64,000 bases of DNA, taken from NCBI GenBank assembly GCA_963771985.1, contig CAVYVO010000002.1, positions 248,001 to 312,000 of the forward strand, written 5' to 3'. This DNA comes from Trebonia sp963771985 (GTDB taxonomy: Bacteria > Actinomycetota > Actinomycetes > Streptosporangiales > Streptosporangiaceae). Under the pieces are notes generated by a model. That model worked only from the letters and a program-made list of their open reading frames with translations, was not told where the DNA came from and did not search any database. Shown here one piece after another: positions 51,281 through 60,087 of this stretch. Made by a program: the position numbers and the translations under genes. The stretch's first letter is position 1. The number at the start of each line of letters is the position of its first letter.

Positions 51281-51916
51281 CTATCCCGGCAGCAGCGCGA
51301 AGGCGCGCACGGGGACGGTGCCGAATCCCGCCACCCGCAGCGGGGCGGCGGTGAACCTGGCGCCGGCGGGCGGCAGCTGGTCCAGGCCCGTCAGATGCTC
51401 GACGACGGGAATGCCCGCGCCGAGCAGCGTCGTGTGCGCCGGGCGCTCGCCGTCGGCGATGTCGTCGATGTTGACCGCGTCGATGCCGACCAGCGCCGCG
51501 CCATGGTCTGCCAGCCAGACCGCGCCGTCCCTGGTGAGGAAGTGCGCGTCCGCGGCGTATTCCGGCGAGCCGAACCGAGCGTCGTCCCCGGTGTGCAGCA
51601 AGACGGCCGCGCCGCGCACGTCGAGCGCCGCCAGCGCGCCGGCGCCGATGCCCCGCCGGCGCGTGCCGGCCACCCGCGCCACGACGGCCGGCAGGTCCGC
51701 GGTGCGGTCAAGTGACATCGCGCTGAGGTCCGCGCCGTCGGCGTACCGGTGGAAGGGGGAGTCCAGGTAGGTCCCGGTGTTGCCGACCAGCGTGCGCCGG
51801 CCGATCGCGAACTCGGTGCCCGGCGCGTAGCGCTCGCGTGAGGCTTCCCTGGTCAGGAACGGGGTGATCTCGGGGCCGGGAAGCCCCGGGTAGGTGATCA
51901 TCCCGGCCCTGATCAC
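51281..51916 (-). CDS. Cyclase family protein (kynurenine-formamidase-like), start uncertain
   Basis: AGMITYPGLPGPEITPFL, then NTGTYLDSPFHRY, IGIDAVNIDDI-like GIDAVNIDD and GIPVVEHLTGLDQLP place it in the cyclase/arylformamidase family of metal hydrolases. The metal motif HxGTHxDxPxH is here NTGTYLDSPFH, as in one actinobacterial subgroup. The listed GTG start (VIRAGM) removes the usual first residues; in frame before it lies CTG GCC GAG CTC AGC CAT, i.e. LAELSH, where an ATG would be expected, so CTG at 51934 may be the real start or a mutated one. Upstream the same frame runs into the remains of the small partner gene. Confidence 0.72.
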   Translation of the reverse strand: MIRAGMITYPGLPGPEITPFLTREASRERYAPGTEFAIGRRTLVGNTGTYLDSPFHRYADGADLSAMSLDRTADLPAVVARVAGTRRRGIGAGALAALDVRGAAVLLHTGDDARFGSPEYAADAHFLTRDGAVWLADHGAALVGIDAVNIDDIADGERPAHTTLLGAGIPVVEHLTGLDQLPPAGARFTAAPLRVAGFGTVPVRAFALLPG

Positions 51917-51964
51917 ATGGCTGAGCTCGGCCAGCCGGCCGCGTCCGTCGCCCGGCCCGCGGCC

Positions 51965-52196
51965 GTGATCGGACGGCCCGCCCCGCGTCCCCTTGTGCGG
52001 TTCGGCGATGATCTCGACGTTGCTCAGCTCGAACCGAGTCGGTCATCAGCAGGCCGAGCGAGGCCACGAACAGGGCGGCGATCTCCGCCTCGCTGACCGC
52101 GCGCGCGGGAACGTCCACCCGGAACCCGCGCGCGGTGAGGTCGCCGCCGTTACTGAACCTGACGGTGGCGTCGAAGGACGCCCGGTACTCGGTCAC
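51965..52196 (-). pseudogene. Small protein usually paired with the cyclase, frameshifted
   Basis: From a GTG near 52196 the frame reads VTEYRASFDATVRFSNGGDL, TARGFRVDVPARAVSEAEIA and ALFVASLGLLMTDSV. It then goes out of register at 52031-52042 and continues in the next frame as RFELSNVEIIAEPHKGTRGG, the expected ending. Small proteins of this type precede cyclase-family genes in other actinobacteria. Because of the shift its end is now in the same frame as the cyclase, with no stop between. Confidence 0.6.
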
Positions 52197-52252
52197 GCAC
52201 ACCACTATTCCAGCCCTCACGCCGCCCGCGCCCGGCGTGGCAGACTGAGGGC

Positions 52253-55111
52253 GTGGGGGGAGCGCTGTGCCCCGTCTTGTGCGGACGGGACGATGAGCTG
52301 CGTGCGCTGCGGGACGCCCTCGCCCGGGCAGCGGTCGGCCAGGGTGGCCTCGTGTTCATCACGGGCGAGCCGGGCATCGGGAAGTCCCGGCTGGTCCGTG
52401 AGGTGACGGACTACGCCCGGGGCGCAGGGGCGCTGGCCGTCACCGGCCGGGCCGTGCCCGCCGGATCCGGCACGCCCTACCGGCCGCTCACCGAGGCGCT
52501 GCTGCAGACCCTGCGGGACCGGCCACCGCCGGCCGCGGGTGAGCTCGGGGCATGGCTGCCCGCGCTCCAGGCGATGCTGCCCGGCATCGGCGCGACCGAG
52601 CAGGGCGCGCACACCGTCGCCTCGCCGGTGGCCCGCGGCGAGGCGGTGATCCGGTTCATCCGCTGGCTCGGCGCCGGCTCGGGACTGGTAGTCACCCTTG
52701 AAGACCTGCACTGGGCGGACCCGGACACCCTGGCGGTTCTCGAGTACCTGGCCGACAACATCGGTGGCGAGCGCGTTCTGCTGCTCGCCACCAGCAGGGA
52801 CGAGCCCGCCTCGGCCGCCGCCGCGCTCGCGCGCCGGCTGGCGGGCCGCCGCGCCGCCGCGAACCTGACGCTCGGCCGCCTGGCCGCGGACGACGTGGAG
52901 CGGATGGTGCGGCTGTGCGTGACCGGCGTCGGCGACGAGCTGGTGGTCCGGGCCCAGCTCACGGCCGACGGCGTGCCGTTCCTTGTCGAGGAGGTGCTGG
53001 CCTCACCCGGGGTGCCCGAGTCGTTCGCCGAGTCGGTCCGGGCGCGGCTGGCGGAATTCGGACCCGATGAGCGGCGCGTGCTCGAGGCCGCCGCGCTGCT
53101 CGGGCGGAGCTTCGACTGGCAACTGCTGGCGGCCGCCGCGGGCGCGGCGCCAAGCGAGGTGTCCGCGGCCCTGGAGCGCGCCGTCGCGAGCCAGCTGCTG
53201 ACGGTTGACGCCGGGGTCTTCCGCTTCCGGCACGCGCTGACCCGGGAGGCCGTCGCCGCGGGGCTGCTGCCACCTGCCAGGCGCTCGCTCGCCGCCGCTG
53301 CGCTCGCCGCGGTCAACGCAGCCCACCCCGCCCTGGACCCGGCGTGGCGCGACATCGCCGCCGACCTGGCCGCGCAGTCCGGAGATACCGAACGTGCCGG
53401 ACGCCTCCTCGTCCAGTCGGGCGAGGAGGCGCTGGACCGAGGCGCTCTCGCCACCGCCGCCGGGACCCTGCGGCGCGCCGTCGCCATCTTCGCCGATTCC
53501 GCCGCCCGGGCCAGCGCGGCAGGCCTGCTGCTTGGCTGCCTGGCCCTGGCGGGATACGCGGACGAGGCGCTGCGGGTGGGGGAGCGGCTGATCACGTCCG
53601 CCGCCGCGTCGAGCGGGGGCCCGTCTCCGGCTGACGTCCACGTCCAGCTGGCGCGGGTCGCGATCGAGGCCACCCGCTGGGCGGCCGCCAGCGCGCACCT
53701 CGAAGCCGCGAAGCGGCTGGACACTGCGGACCCGCGGGCGGGCCGGGGCGCGCACATCACGGTGCTCACCGCCGAACTGGCGCTCGTCGGCGACGACATC
53801 GGACAGGCCGGCCAGCTTGCCCGCACGGTCCTGCACGCGCCTGGTGCCAGCCCGGAGGTCCGCTGCCAGGCACTGGAAATCACCGGCCGGATCGCCCGGA
53901 TCCATGACCTCGCCACCGCCCGGGAGGCCTTCGAACAAGCGCTGAGCATCGCCGAGGCGGAGAACATGCCGGTCTGGCGGCTGCGCGCGCTGCACGAACT
54001 CGGCACGATCGACATGTTCGACCACGGAGGAGCGGAGCTGCTGAGCCGGGCCCGCCGTACCGCCGCCGAACTCGGGGCGTTCAGCACCGCCGCCGTGCTC
54101 GACCTGCAGCTGACCGCCGTCTACGACTTCCGGTTCGACTTCGCCGAGTCCACCCGGCACGCCCGGCTCGCGCTCGCGGCCGCTGAGCGACTCGACATGA
54201 CGGAGATCCGGGCGAAAGCCCTGCTCTTCCTCGCCGAGGCCCATGCGATGCGGCAGGAACTCGCGGACATGGAAGAGCGCCTGCGGCAGGCCAGCGCGCT
54301 CGTGCCGGCTGACCGCTTTATCGAGGCGCTCGCCTGGGGCGGCTGCCGCGGCATGTCCGCCCTGTTCCGCGCCGACCTGCCCGGGGCGATAGCCGCTTTC
54401 GACCGGGCCGGCGCCGTCTTGCGCACGCTGCCGCACGCCGAACCCGCGATGTTCCGCGCGGTCTGGCCGCTGGCACTCGCCGCGGCGGCCGACGGCAGGA
54501 CGGCGGCCGTGCTGGCCGAAACCCGGCGCACCACTGTGACGGTGGCCCGGTTCAATCGCGGCGCGCTCGGGTACGCCGAGGCCGTGCTCGCCGGCCGGCG
54601 CGGCGACGGTGACCGGGCGGGCGTGCTCGCGGCCGCCGCGGATGCCGACCTAGGGGACGGCACGTACTGCCACCTTTCCCGGCTGCTGGCCGCCGGTCCC
54701 GCGCTCGCCGACGGCTGGGGCGAACCGGAACGCTGGCTGACGGCGGCCCGCGCCGATTTTGCCGCCAAGAGCTTCGATGGCCTCGCCGACTGGTGCCGGG
54801 CCCTGCTCTCGGCACCGGTTCCAGGCCGGCTGGCCAGGTTCTGCCTCACGCCGCGCGAGTCCGAGATCCTCGGACTGGTAGCCGCGGGCCTGGCCAACAA
54901 GGAGATCGCGGCCCGGCTGTGCCTGTCGCACCGCACCGTGGAAAAGCACGTCGAGAGCCTCCTGCGCAAGACCTGCGCCACGTCGCGCACGATGCTCGTC
55001 GCGGTCACCGGGCCGTGGCCGCACCAGTCGGCGAACGCTGTCACGTCAGCCGGCGGATACGTGGTTTCCCCGATGCCGCACGCGCCGCGGCGGCGGCACG
55101 ATTCCTGCTAA
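52253..55111 (+). CDS. Large ATP-binding LuxR-family regulator (LAL type)
   Basis: A 952-aa regulator. Residues about 10-190 form a STAND-type ATPase with Walker A ITGEPGIGKSRLVRE and Walker B VVTLEDLHWADPDTL. The middle (about 350-830) is helical TPR-like repeats with sequence such as RAKALLFLAEAHAMRQELAD. The C-terminal LuxR HTH is LTPRESEILGLVAAGLANKE, then IAARLCLSHRTVEKHVESLL. The 40 residues after the HTH are unusual in length. It starts at a GTG. A cupin gene follows 25 bases later, so a ligand-responsive regulator with its target is plausible. Confidence 0.9.
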   Translation: MGGALCPVLCGRDDELRALRDALARAAVGQGGLVFITGEPGIGKSRLVREVTDYARGAGALAVTGRAVPAGSGTPYRPLTEALLQTLRDRPPPAAGELGAWLPALQAMLPGIGATEQGAHTVASPVARGEAVIRFIRWLGAGSGLVVTLEDLHWADPDTLAVLEYLADNIGGERVLLLATSRDEPASAAAALARRLAGRRAAANLTLGRLAADDVERMVRLCVTGVGDELVVRAQLTADGVPFLVEEVLASPGVPESFAESVRARLAEFGPDERRVLEAAALLGRSFDWQLLAAAAGAAPSEVSAALERAVASQLLTVDAGVFRFRHALTREAVAAGLLPPARRSLAAAALAAVNAAHPALDPAWRDIAADLAAQSGDTERAGRLLVQSGEEALDRGALATAAGTLRRAVAIFADSAARASAAGLLLGCLALAGYADEALRVGERLITSAAASSGGPSPADVHVQLARVAIEATRWAAASAHLEAAKRLDTADPRAGRGAHITVLTAELALVGDDIGQAGQLARTVLHAPGASPEVRCQALEITGRIARIHDLATAREAFEQALSIAEAENMPVWRLRALHELGTIDMFDHGGAELLSRARRTAAELGAFSTAAVLDLQLTAVYDFRFDFAESTRHARLALAAAERLDMTEIRAKALLFLAEAHAMRQELADMEERLRQASALVPADRFIEALAWGGCRGMSALFRADLPGAIAAFDRAGAVLRTLPHAEPAMFRAVWPLALAAAADGRTAAVLAETRRTTVTVARFNRGALGYAEAVLAGRRGDGDRAGVLAAAADADLGDGTYCHLSRLLAAGPALADGWGEPERWLTAARADFAAKSFDGLADWCRALLSAPVPGRLARFCLTPRESEILGLVAAGLANKEIAARLCLSHRTVEKHVESLLRKTCATSRTMLVAVTGPWPHQSANAVTSAGGYVVSPMPHAPRRRHDSC

Positions 55112-55136
55112 CGGCACGTGTGAGGAGGACACGAAC

Positions 55137-55646
55137 ATGACCCTGGAAGCGAAGAACCTCGACCAGCCCGACGACAAGCGCAGTTTCGCGCACGGCGAGC
55201 TGTTCATGGTGCGCGTCGCGGACAACACGATCGGCCGCGCGGTGTTCAACCCCGGCTGGCGCTGGTCCACCGACGTCAAGCCACTCGTCGGTACGAGCTC
55301 CTGCGAACTGGCGCACACCGCGGTCGTGATTTCCGGACGGATGCGCGTGCGGATGAACGACGGCACGGAGGCCGAGTTCGGCCCCGGCGACGCCCACTAT
55401 GTCTCCCCGGGGCACGACGCCTGGGTGGTCGGCGAGGAGCCCCTGGTCGTCGTCGACTTCACCGCGCCCGCGCAGCTGGCCGGTCGCGGATCACGGGTGT
55501 CATGCCACGGGTGCGGCGTGGAGTTCCGGATCGGGCAGGGCGGCCAGGTCGATCACCTGATCGCCGCGGTGCGGCAGCACGCGAGCGGATCCCACGGGCA
55601 CGAGCTCACGAGAGAGCACATCCTGTCAGAGCTGCAGCCTGCCTGA
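55137..55646 (+). CDS. Cupin protein with a C-terminal zinc-ribbon-like tail
   Basis: A 169-aa protein. The cupin barrel is at residues 20-115 (GWRWSTDVKPLVGTSSCELA, VVISGRMRVRMNDGTEAEFG, PGDAHYVSPGHDAWVVGEEP). After ALAGRG-like linker sequence a small domain has SCHGCGVEF (C-x2-C) and HASGSHGHELTREHIL, a DUF1059-like end that could bind metal. GAGGAG precedes the ATG. It is close behind the LAL regulator. Confidence 0.82.
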   Translation: MTLEAKNLDQPDDKRSFAHGELFMVRVADNTIGRAVFNPGWRWSTDVKPLVGTSSCELAHTAVVISGRMRVRMNDGTEAEFGPGDAHYVSPGHDAWVVGEEPLVVVDFTAPAQLAGRGSRVSCHGCGVEFRIGQGGQVDHLIAAVRQHASGSHGHELTREHILSELQPA

Positions 55647-55684
55647 CATGACAACCGGCGTCCGGCTGCAGCCGTCTCTCTACT

Positions 55685-56653
55685 ATGCCGAACAGAGTAA
55701 GAGGTCTTCATCTAGGCAGCCTGCTGCCGGCCGGGCTCGCGGCCGTGCTGCTGGGATCCTTGCTCATGGCGGCGATGGTCCCGGCGGCGCACGCCGGCAC
55801 GGCCGCGTCGCCGGCCGCCGCGGCGGTCGTCTGCACGTCGAAAGCCGACCCCGCGCTGGCTGCTCGCCTGGCCCGTGACATCAAGGCGGCCCTGCGCGGC
55901 CGTTCCTCCACGGTGGCCCTGTGGGTTGACGACCCACGGTACGGGCTCGTGTGCGCGCGCATCGGCGCGTCGCACTTCGACTCGGCCAGCACCGTGAAGG
56001 TGACCATCCTTGGCGCGCTGCTCCGCAAGGCGCAGGACTAGCACAGATACCTCACCAAGACCGAGGCGGCCCTGGCCCGGGCCATGATCACGGAGTCGGA
56101 CAACGACGCCGCGTCCGACCTGTGGGCCGAGCTGGGGTACCCGTACCTGCGGCACTTCCTGAACCTCGCCGGGATGAAGCAGACCTCCCTGGGGCCCGGC
56201 GGCTACTGGGGCCTGACCCAGATCACCGCCCACGACGAAACGCTCCTGCTGCGGCTGCTGGTGACCCCTAACAAGGTCTTGAATGCCGCGTCGCGCGCCT
56301 ACGCCCTCAGCCTGATGGCGCAGGTCATCCCCTCTCAGCGATGGGGCGTCCCGGCAGGCGCGCCGAAGAGCGTGACCGTGCACGTGAAGAACGGCTGGCT
56401 GCCCCGGGCCACGCACGTCTGGCGCATTCACAGCCTCGGCGTCTTCACCTGGCCCAAGGGCTGGTCCACCATCGTGGTCCTCACCGAGGACAACCCGACC
56501 ATGGCGTACGGCGTCGACATCATCCAGGGCGTCGCCCGGGTCATCCACCGCGACCTCAACCCGTCGGCGAAGTCCGTCGTCCCGCCGTCCGTGCCCGATC
56601 CGTCCTGGGGTACGGCCGACGAGCAGATTCCGCCGCTGACGAGCATCCCTTAA
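55685..56653 (+). pseudogene. Class A beta-lactamase-like serine hydrolase with an in-frame amber stop
   Basis: The first 118 codons encode an exported protein (MPNRVRGLHLGSLLPAGLAA, hydrophobic core, AAHAGTA) up to SASTVKVTILGALLRKAQD, which holds the S-x2-K nucleophile motif. A TAG at 56039-56041 stops it. The same frame then continues without further stops for 204 codons: HRYLTKTEAALARAMITESD, with the SDN motif in ESDNDAA, and VHVKNGWLPRATHVWRIHSL with KNG as the KTG-box. A single base change (for example CAG to TAG) explains the stop. All three serine beta-lactamase/DD-peptidase motifs are otherwise intact. Confidence 0.88.
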
Positions 56654-56666
56654 CCGGTGGCACCAC

Positions 56667-56708
56667 GCTGGCCGCTGGCCGCTGGCCGCTGACCGCTGAC
56701 CACTGGCC
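56667..56708 (+). repeat. 7-base tandem repeat after the beta-lactamase-like gene
   Basis: Six units of GCTGGCC or close variants (GCTGACC, ACTGGCC), placed 14 bases after the stop of the broken hydrolase and before the convergent GrpB gene. Confidence 0.85.
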
Positions 56709-56724
56709 GAACGGCCATGCTCCG

Positions 56725-57273
56725 TCACGGCCGGGTGCCCGCGAGGGCGTCCGCGACGAACCGCGCCTTGGCGCCGGTATAGGCCTCGCGGTCGTCGGCG
56801 TGCTCCGCCTCCAGCAGCCGTTTGAGGGTCGCGTACCGTCTGGCCAGCTCGTCATCGCGGCGCAGCGCGTCCCGGAACGCGAGCTGCTGTGCCCAGCGCG
56901 GCTCACCGGACGTCATCACGTGCAGATGCGCGGCCCGGCGCTGCCCGCTGGCGTCCGGCTTGACGAAGAACCGCCGCCACGGCCGGCCGTCCAGGTCCGG
57001 CGGCACATAGCACCAGCCGTCGGCGGCCAGCAGTTCCCCGGCCTCCCGCACCACGGCGCCGGCGTCGCGCACCGCGGCCATCAGGTCGATGACCGGCTTG
57101 GCCGCGAGCCCTGGCACCGCCGTCGACCCGACATGCTCGACCCCCTCGGCCAGCCACGGCGCAAGCAGGTCCGCCAAGCGGACGCGCTCGGCCGCGCCGG
57201 CCTCGGCCCACCGAGGATCATACGGACGCACTTCAGCCTTCTCATGCGCCCACGCCGGCGCAGCCTCGCTCAC
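56725..57273 (-). CDS. GrpB/UPF0157 family protein
   Basis: A 182-aa nucleotidyltransferase-like protein of the GrpB (UPF0157) family. VRPYDPRWAEAGAAERVRLA, VEHVGSTAVPGLAAKPVIDL, AAHLHVMTSG, QQLAFRDALRRDDELARRYA and LKRLLEAEHADDREAYTGAK are the family blocks. The GTG at 57273 is chosen; a GTG at 57282 is possible. Enzyme activity of these proteins has not been settled. A second, broken copy of the family lies 390 bases away on the other strand. Confidence 0.87.
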   Translation of the reverse strand: MSEAAPAWAHEKAEVRPYDPRWAEAGAAERVRLADLLAPWLAEGVEHVGSTAVPGLAAKPVIDLMAAVRDAGAVVREAGELLAADGWCYVPPDLDGRPWRRFFVKPDASGQRRAAHLHVMTSGEPRWAQQLAFRDALRRDDELARRYATLKRLLEAEHADDREAYTGAKARFVADALAGTRP

Positions 57274-57364
57274 GCGCTCCACACTAGCGCCGCACACTAC
57301 TTCCCCCGCCGCGCCGCCCCTGCCCCCGCTGTGCCGCCTCCCTGCCACTTATGTGGCGCTGCCC

Positions 57365-57565
57365 ACAGACCCCTGCGGCCTCTCCGGTCGCATGCGTCAC
57401 GGTGGCAGCCTCCCCGGAGTGGGCGGCAGTACGCTCTCAGGCCGCGTCCGCTGCCACTATAACCATCCGTGACCGTCAAATACCAAGCCAAACAATTATT
57501 ACGAAAGCATTTTTCACAGTGTAGAGAATTCGTTCTATAGCAACGAAATCTCTTCGTGATCATGG
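57365..57565 (+). repeat. Dispersed GC-block/AT-block element, copy 2
   Basis: Begins with CCCTGCGGCCTCTCCGGTCG and CATGCGTCAC (57371-57400), matching copy 1 at 27 of 30 bases, then about 100 bases, then the 66-base AT-rich block (57500-57565) with the hairpin ACGAA-N5-TTCGT and GATCATGG. On the minus strand the block reads MITKRFRCYRTN and stays open. It lies between the two GrpB genes; the rest of this 390-base gap holds no supported gene. Confidence 0.7.
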
Positions 57566-57661
57566 TCGACTATGCCTTGAAGGCCGCGGCATGGTATGCG
57601 AAACGGTCACGCTCTGTAACGGATCGCACGGGCAGTCTGCCGGCGAGCCTAGGCTTGCCGG

Positions 57662-58154
57662 GTGCTCTTCCCTGATGAGCTGGCACGCGGTCTTGCCGTG
57701 GTGGCCTACGATCCTCGCTGGCCCGGTGACTTCGCTGTGCTCGCCCGAGGGATCCACGGTGTGCTCGGGCGGGTGGCGGTACGGGTGAGCCACGTGGGAT
57801 CCACATCCGTGCCGGGACTAGCCGCCAAAGACTGCATCGATGTCCAGGTCGAAGTCCTGGCCCTCAGAGGGCAGACGGGCGAGCAACATCCACGTGCTGG
57901 AGGCCGCAAGCGAAGCCGCGCGGCGCAAGCTGCTGTTCCGCGACTTCCTGCGGGCACACGGTATGGCCCGGGATGCCTGGAGCGACTTCAAGCAGCACCT
58001 GGCCGCGATGGCCGCCGACATCTACCAGTACGGTCAGGCCAAAGCCGGCCCAACGGAGATCCTGATGATCGCGGCTGAAAGCTGGGCGGCCCAGATCCAG
58101 TGGGAACCTCCATGGTCATCCCACGCTGCGTGCCGCGGAATGACGCCGGAATAG
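57662..58154 (+). pseudogene. Decayed GrpB/UPF0157 gene with an internal deletion
   Basis: The first part (LVVAYDPRW-like VVAYDPRWPGDFAVL, VSHVGSTSVPGLAAKDCIDV, QVEV) is GrpB N-terminal sequence. From about 57872 the matching continues in another frame as ASNIHVLEAASEAARRKLLF, RDFLRAHGMARDAWSDFKQH and LAAMAADIYQYGQAKA. About 50-60 residues that normally link VEV to NIHV are missing, so both a deletion and a frame change are present. The intact homologue is at 56725. Confidence 0.75.
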
Positions 58155-58182
58155 GCGGTAGCGCGGCCGTGTTGGCGCGGTC

Positions 58183-58815
58183 ATGATGGAACAGGCGCAG
58201 TCGCCGGAAGACGTGCAGTTCTGGTTCGATCCATTGTGCCCGTGGGCCTGGATCACCTCCCGATGGATGCTGGAGGTGGAGAAGGTCCGGCCGGTGCATA
58301 CCGACTGGCGGATCATGTCGCTGGCCTACCTCAACCTCATCCAGCACGAGGGCAAGGGTCTCAGCGAGGACTACCTGGAGCGGATGAGCAAGGCCTGGGG
58401 GCCGGTGCGGGTGTGCGCCGCGGCCGCCCAGCACAGCGGACCCGCCGTCCTCGGGCCGCTCTACACCGCCATCGGCACCCGCTTCCACAACCAGGGACGC
58501 CGGGAGGACCCCGCGGTGATTTCGGAGGCCCTGGCGGAGGCCGGCCTGCCGGAGTCGCTGGCGGACGCCGCCGAGACCACCGAGTTCGACCAGCTGATCA
58601 AGGATTCGCACCACGAGGCGTTCGACGACGTGGGCCTCGACGTGGGAACCCCCGTCATCCGCATCCGCGGCAAGGCCCTGTTCGGCCCGGTCATCACCCC
58701 GGCGCCGCGCGGCGAAGCCGCGGGGGAGCTGTGGGATGGCCTAGTGCTCGTCAGTAAGGCCGACGGCTTCTTCGAGCTCAAGCGCAGCCGGGACCGCAAG
58801 CCCTCGTTCGACTGA
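58183..58815 (+). CDS. Rv2466c-like DsbA family oxidoreductase (CPWA active site)
   Basis: A 210-aa thioredoxin-fold protein very close in layout to Mycobacterium Rv2466c, a mycothiol-dependent reductase that activates nitro prodrugs: QFWFDPLCPWAWITSRWMLE, RMSKAWGPVRVCAAAAQHSG, DVGTPVIRIRGKALFGPVIT, DGFFELKRSRDRKPSFD. Rv2466c has CPWC; here the second Cys is Ala. A monothiol mechanism with mycothiol is therefore expected. Its last 75 bases overlap the end of the convergent MFS gene, an unusually long overlap with both proteins apparently complete. Confidence 0.87.
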   Translation: MMEQAQSPEDVQFWFDPLCPWAWITSRWMLEVEKVRPVHTDWRIMSLAYLNLIQHEGKGLSEDYLERMSKAWGPVRVCAAAAQHSGPAVLGPLYTAIGTRFHNQGRREDPAVISEALAEAGLPESLADAAETTEFDQLIKDSHHEAFDDVGLDVGTPVIRIRGKALFGPVITPAPRGEAAGELWDGLVLVSKADGFFELKRSRDRKPSFD

Positions 58816-60087
58816 GGTCTCGTCACCGGCTGCCGCGGGCGGGTCGATCTGGTTGACGCCGGGCGGCAGGTGGCGGCCGAGGCGCAGTGCCGCCGCGGCG
58901 GCGATAAGGCAGGCCACGATCAGCACAGCGAACAGGCCAGTTCCCCAGTCGGCTAGCGCTGCCGACCCGCCGGCCGGGCCGAGGAGAAAGCCGGTGGTGA
59001 AGGCCAGGACGCCGAGTCCGTTGTACCGGCCCGCGGCCTCGGGCGGGGCGAGGTCGTTGATGATCGCCGGCAGCGTCGGGGAGAACAGGGTCTCCCCGAT
59101 CGCGAAGATGACCATGGCGGTGACGAAAGCGGCCTCGGCCGCCGCGCCGCTGCCCAGGCGGCCACCGACGATGACAACTGCCCAGCTCGCCGCCCAGGCT
59201 GTTGCCGCCAGCGCCACGCCGGTGGTGCGGCGGCGACCCGTGAGCCACCGCAGGACGACGAGCTGCAGGACTACCACCGTCAGCGTGTCGGCCGCGAAGG
59301 CCAGGCCGAGGCCGTGCGTGCCGACGCCGCCGGGCCGGGTGGCGTACCCGGGGAAGCTGGACTGGAACTGGCCGAAGCTGACTGTCACGATGAGCGCGGT
59401 GAGCACCCAGACCCGCACGAAGGCCTTGTCCCGCAGCACTTGCCGGAAGCTGCCCTGCCGGGGCCGGGCCTCGGCGGGCTCGCTGACGCGCTGCGTCGGC
59501 AGCCGCAAGCGGGCGAGCACCGGGATGAACGCCAGGAACGAGCAGGCGTCGGCGAGGTACACCGCGGTGAAGGTGGCCGGATGAGTGACGCTGACCGCGG
59601 CCGCCGCGGCGAGAGCGCCAAGGCCGAGCCCGGCGTTGAACGAGGCGTGGCGGACCGAGAACACTGCTGAGCGGCCGGCCGGGCCTGCCACGCTGGCCAG
59701 CAGCGCGTCCTGGGCCGGCCAGATCACCGACACTCCCAGGCCGGCCAGGCAGGCCGCCGCGAACAGGCCGGCGGCGGATCCGGCTAGCGCCAGCGCGACC
59801 GACCCGGCGGCGGCGATCACCAGGCCGGCCATCACCGCCCGCCGCGGCGTCCACCGGTCGGCCAGCGCGCCGCCCAGAGGATTGCCGGCCAGCGAAGCCA
59901 GGGCGATGGAGGCGATTACCAGGCCGGCCGTGCCATAGCTGAGATGCCGCACCTGATGGGCGTAGACGAACAGGTACGGCAGTGTCAGGCCGCTGCCCAC
60001 GGCGGAGACGAAGTCGCCGCCGAGCACCACCCACGCCGCCCGCGGCAGCGCCGGGATGAGTCCCGGACGGGTTCTTGATCCGCTCAT
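58741..60087 (-). CDS. MFS transporter
   Basis: A 448-aa protein with about 12 hydrophobic segments and the motif A loop GNPLGGALADRWTPRRAVMA after TM2. Other parts: GLGVSVIWPAQDALLASVAG and GETLFSPTLPAIINDLAPPE, typical of drug-efflux (DHA1) type MFS proteins. It is the last gene of the minus-strand group; its ATG overlaps the TPR stop (ATGA). The 30-residue tail beyond the last TM lies in the overlap with the DsbA-like gene. Confidence 0.88.
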   Translation of the reverse strand: MSGSRTRPGLIPALPRAAWVVLGGDFVSAVGSGLTLPYLFVYAHQVRHLSYGTAGLVIASIALASLAGNPLGGALADRWTPRRAVMAGLVIAAAGSVALALAGSAAGLFAAACLAGLGVSVIWPAQDALLASVAGPAGRSAVFSVRHASFNAGLGLGALAAAAAVSVTHPATFTAVYLADACSFLAFIPVLARLRLPTQRVSEPAEARPRQGSFRQVLRDKAFVRVWVLTALIVTVSFGQFQSSFPGYATRPGGVGTHGLGLAFAADTLTVVVLQLVVLRWLTGRRRTTGVALAATAWAASWAVVIVGGRLGSGAAAEAAFVTAMVIFAIGETLFSPTLPAIINDLAPPEAAGRYNGLGVLAFTTGFLLGPAGGSAALADWGTGLFAVLIVACLIAAAAALRLGRHLPPGVNQIDPPAAAGDETSVERGLAVPAALELEEAVGLTDEH

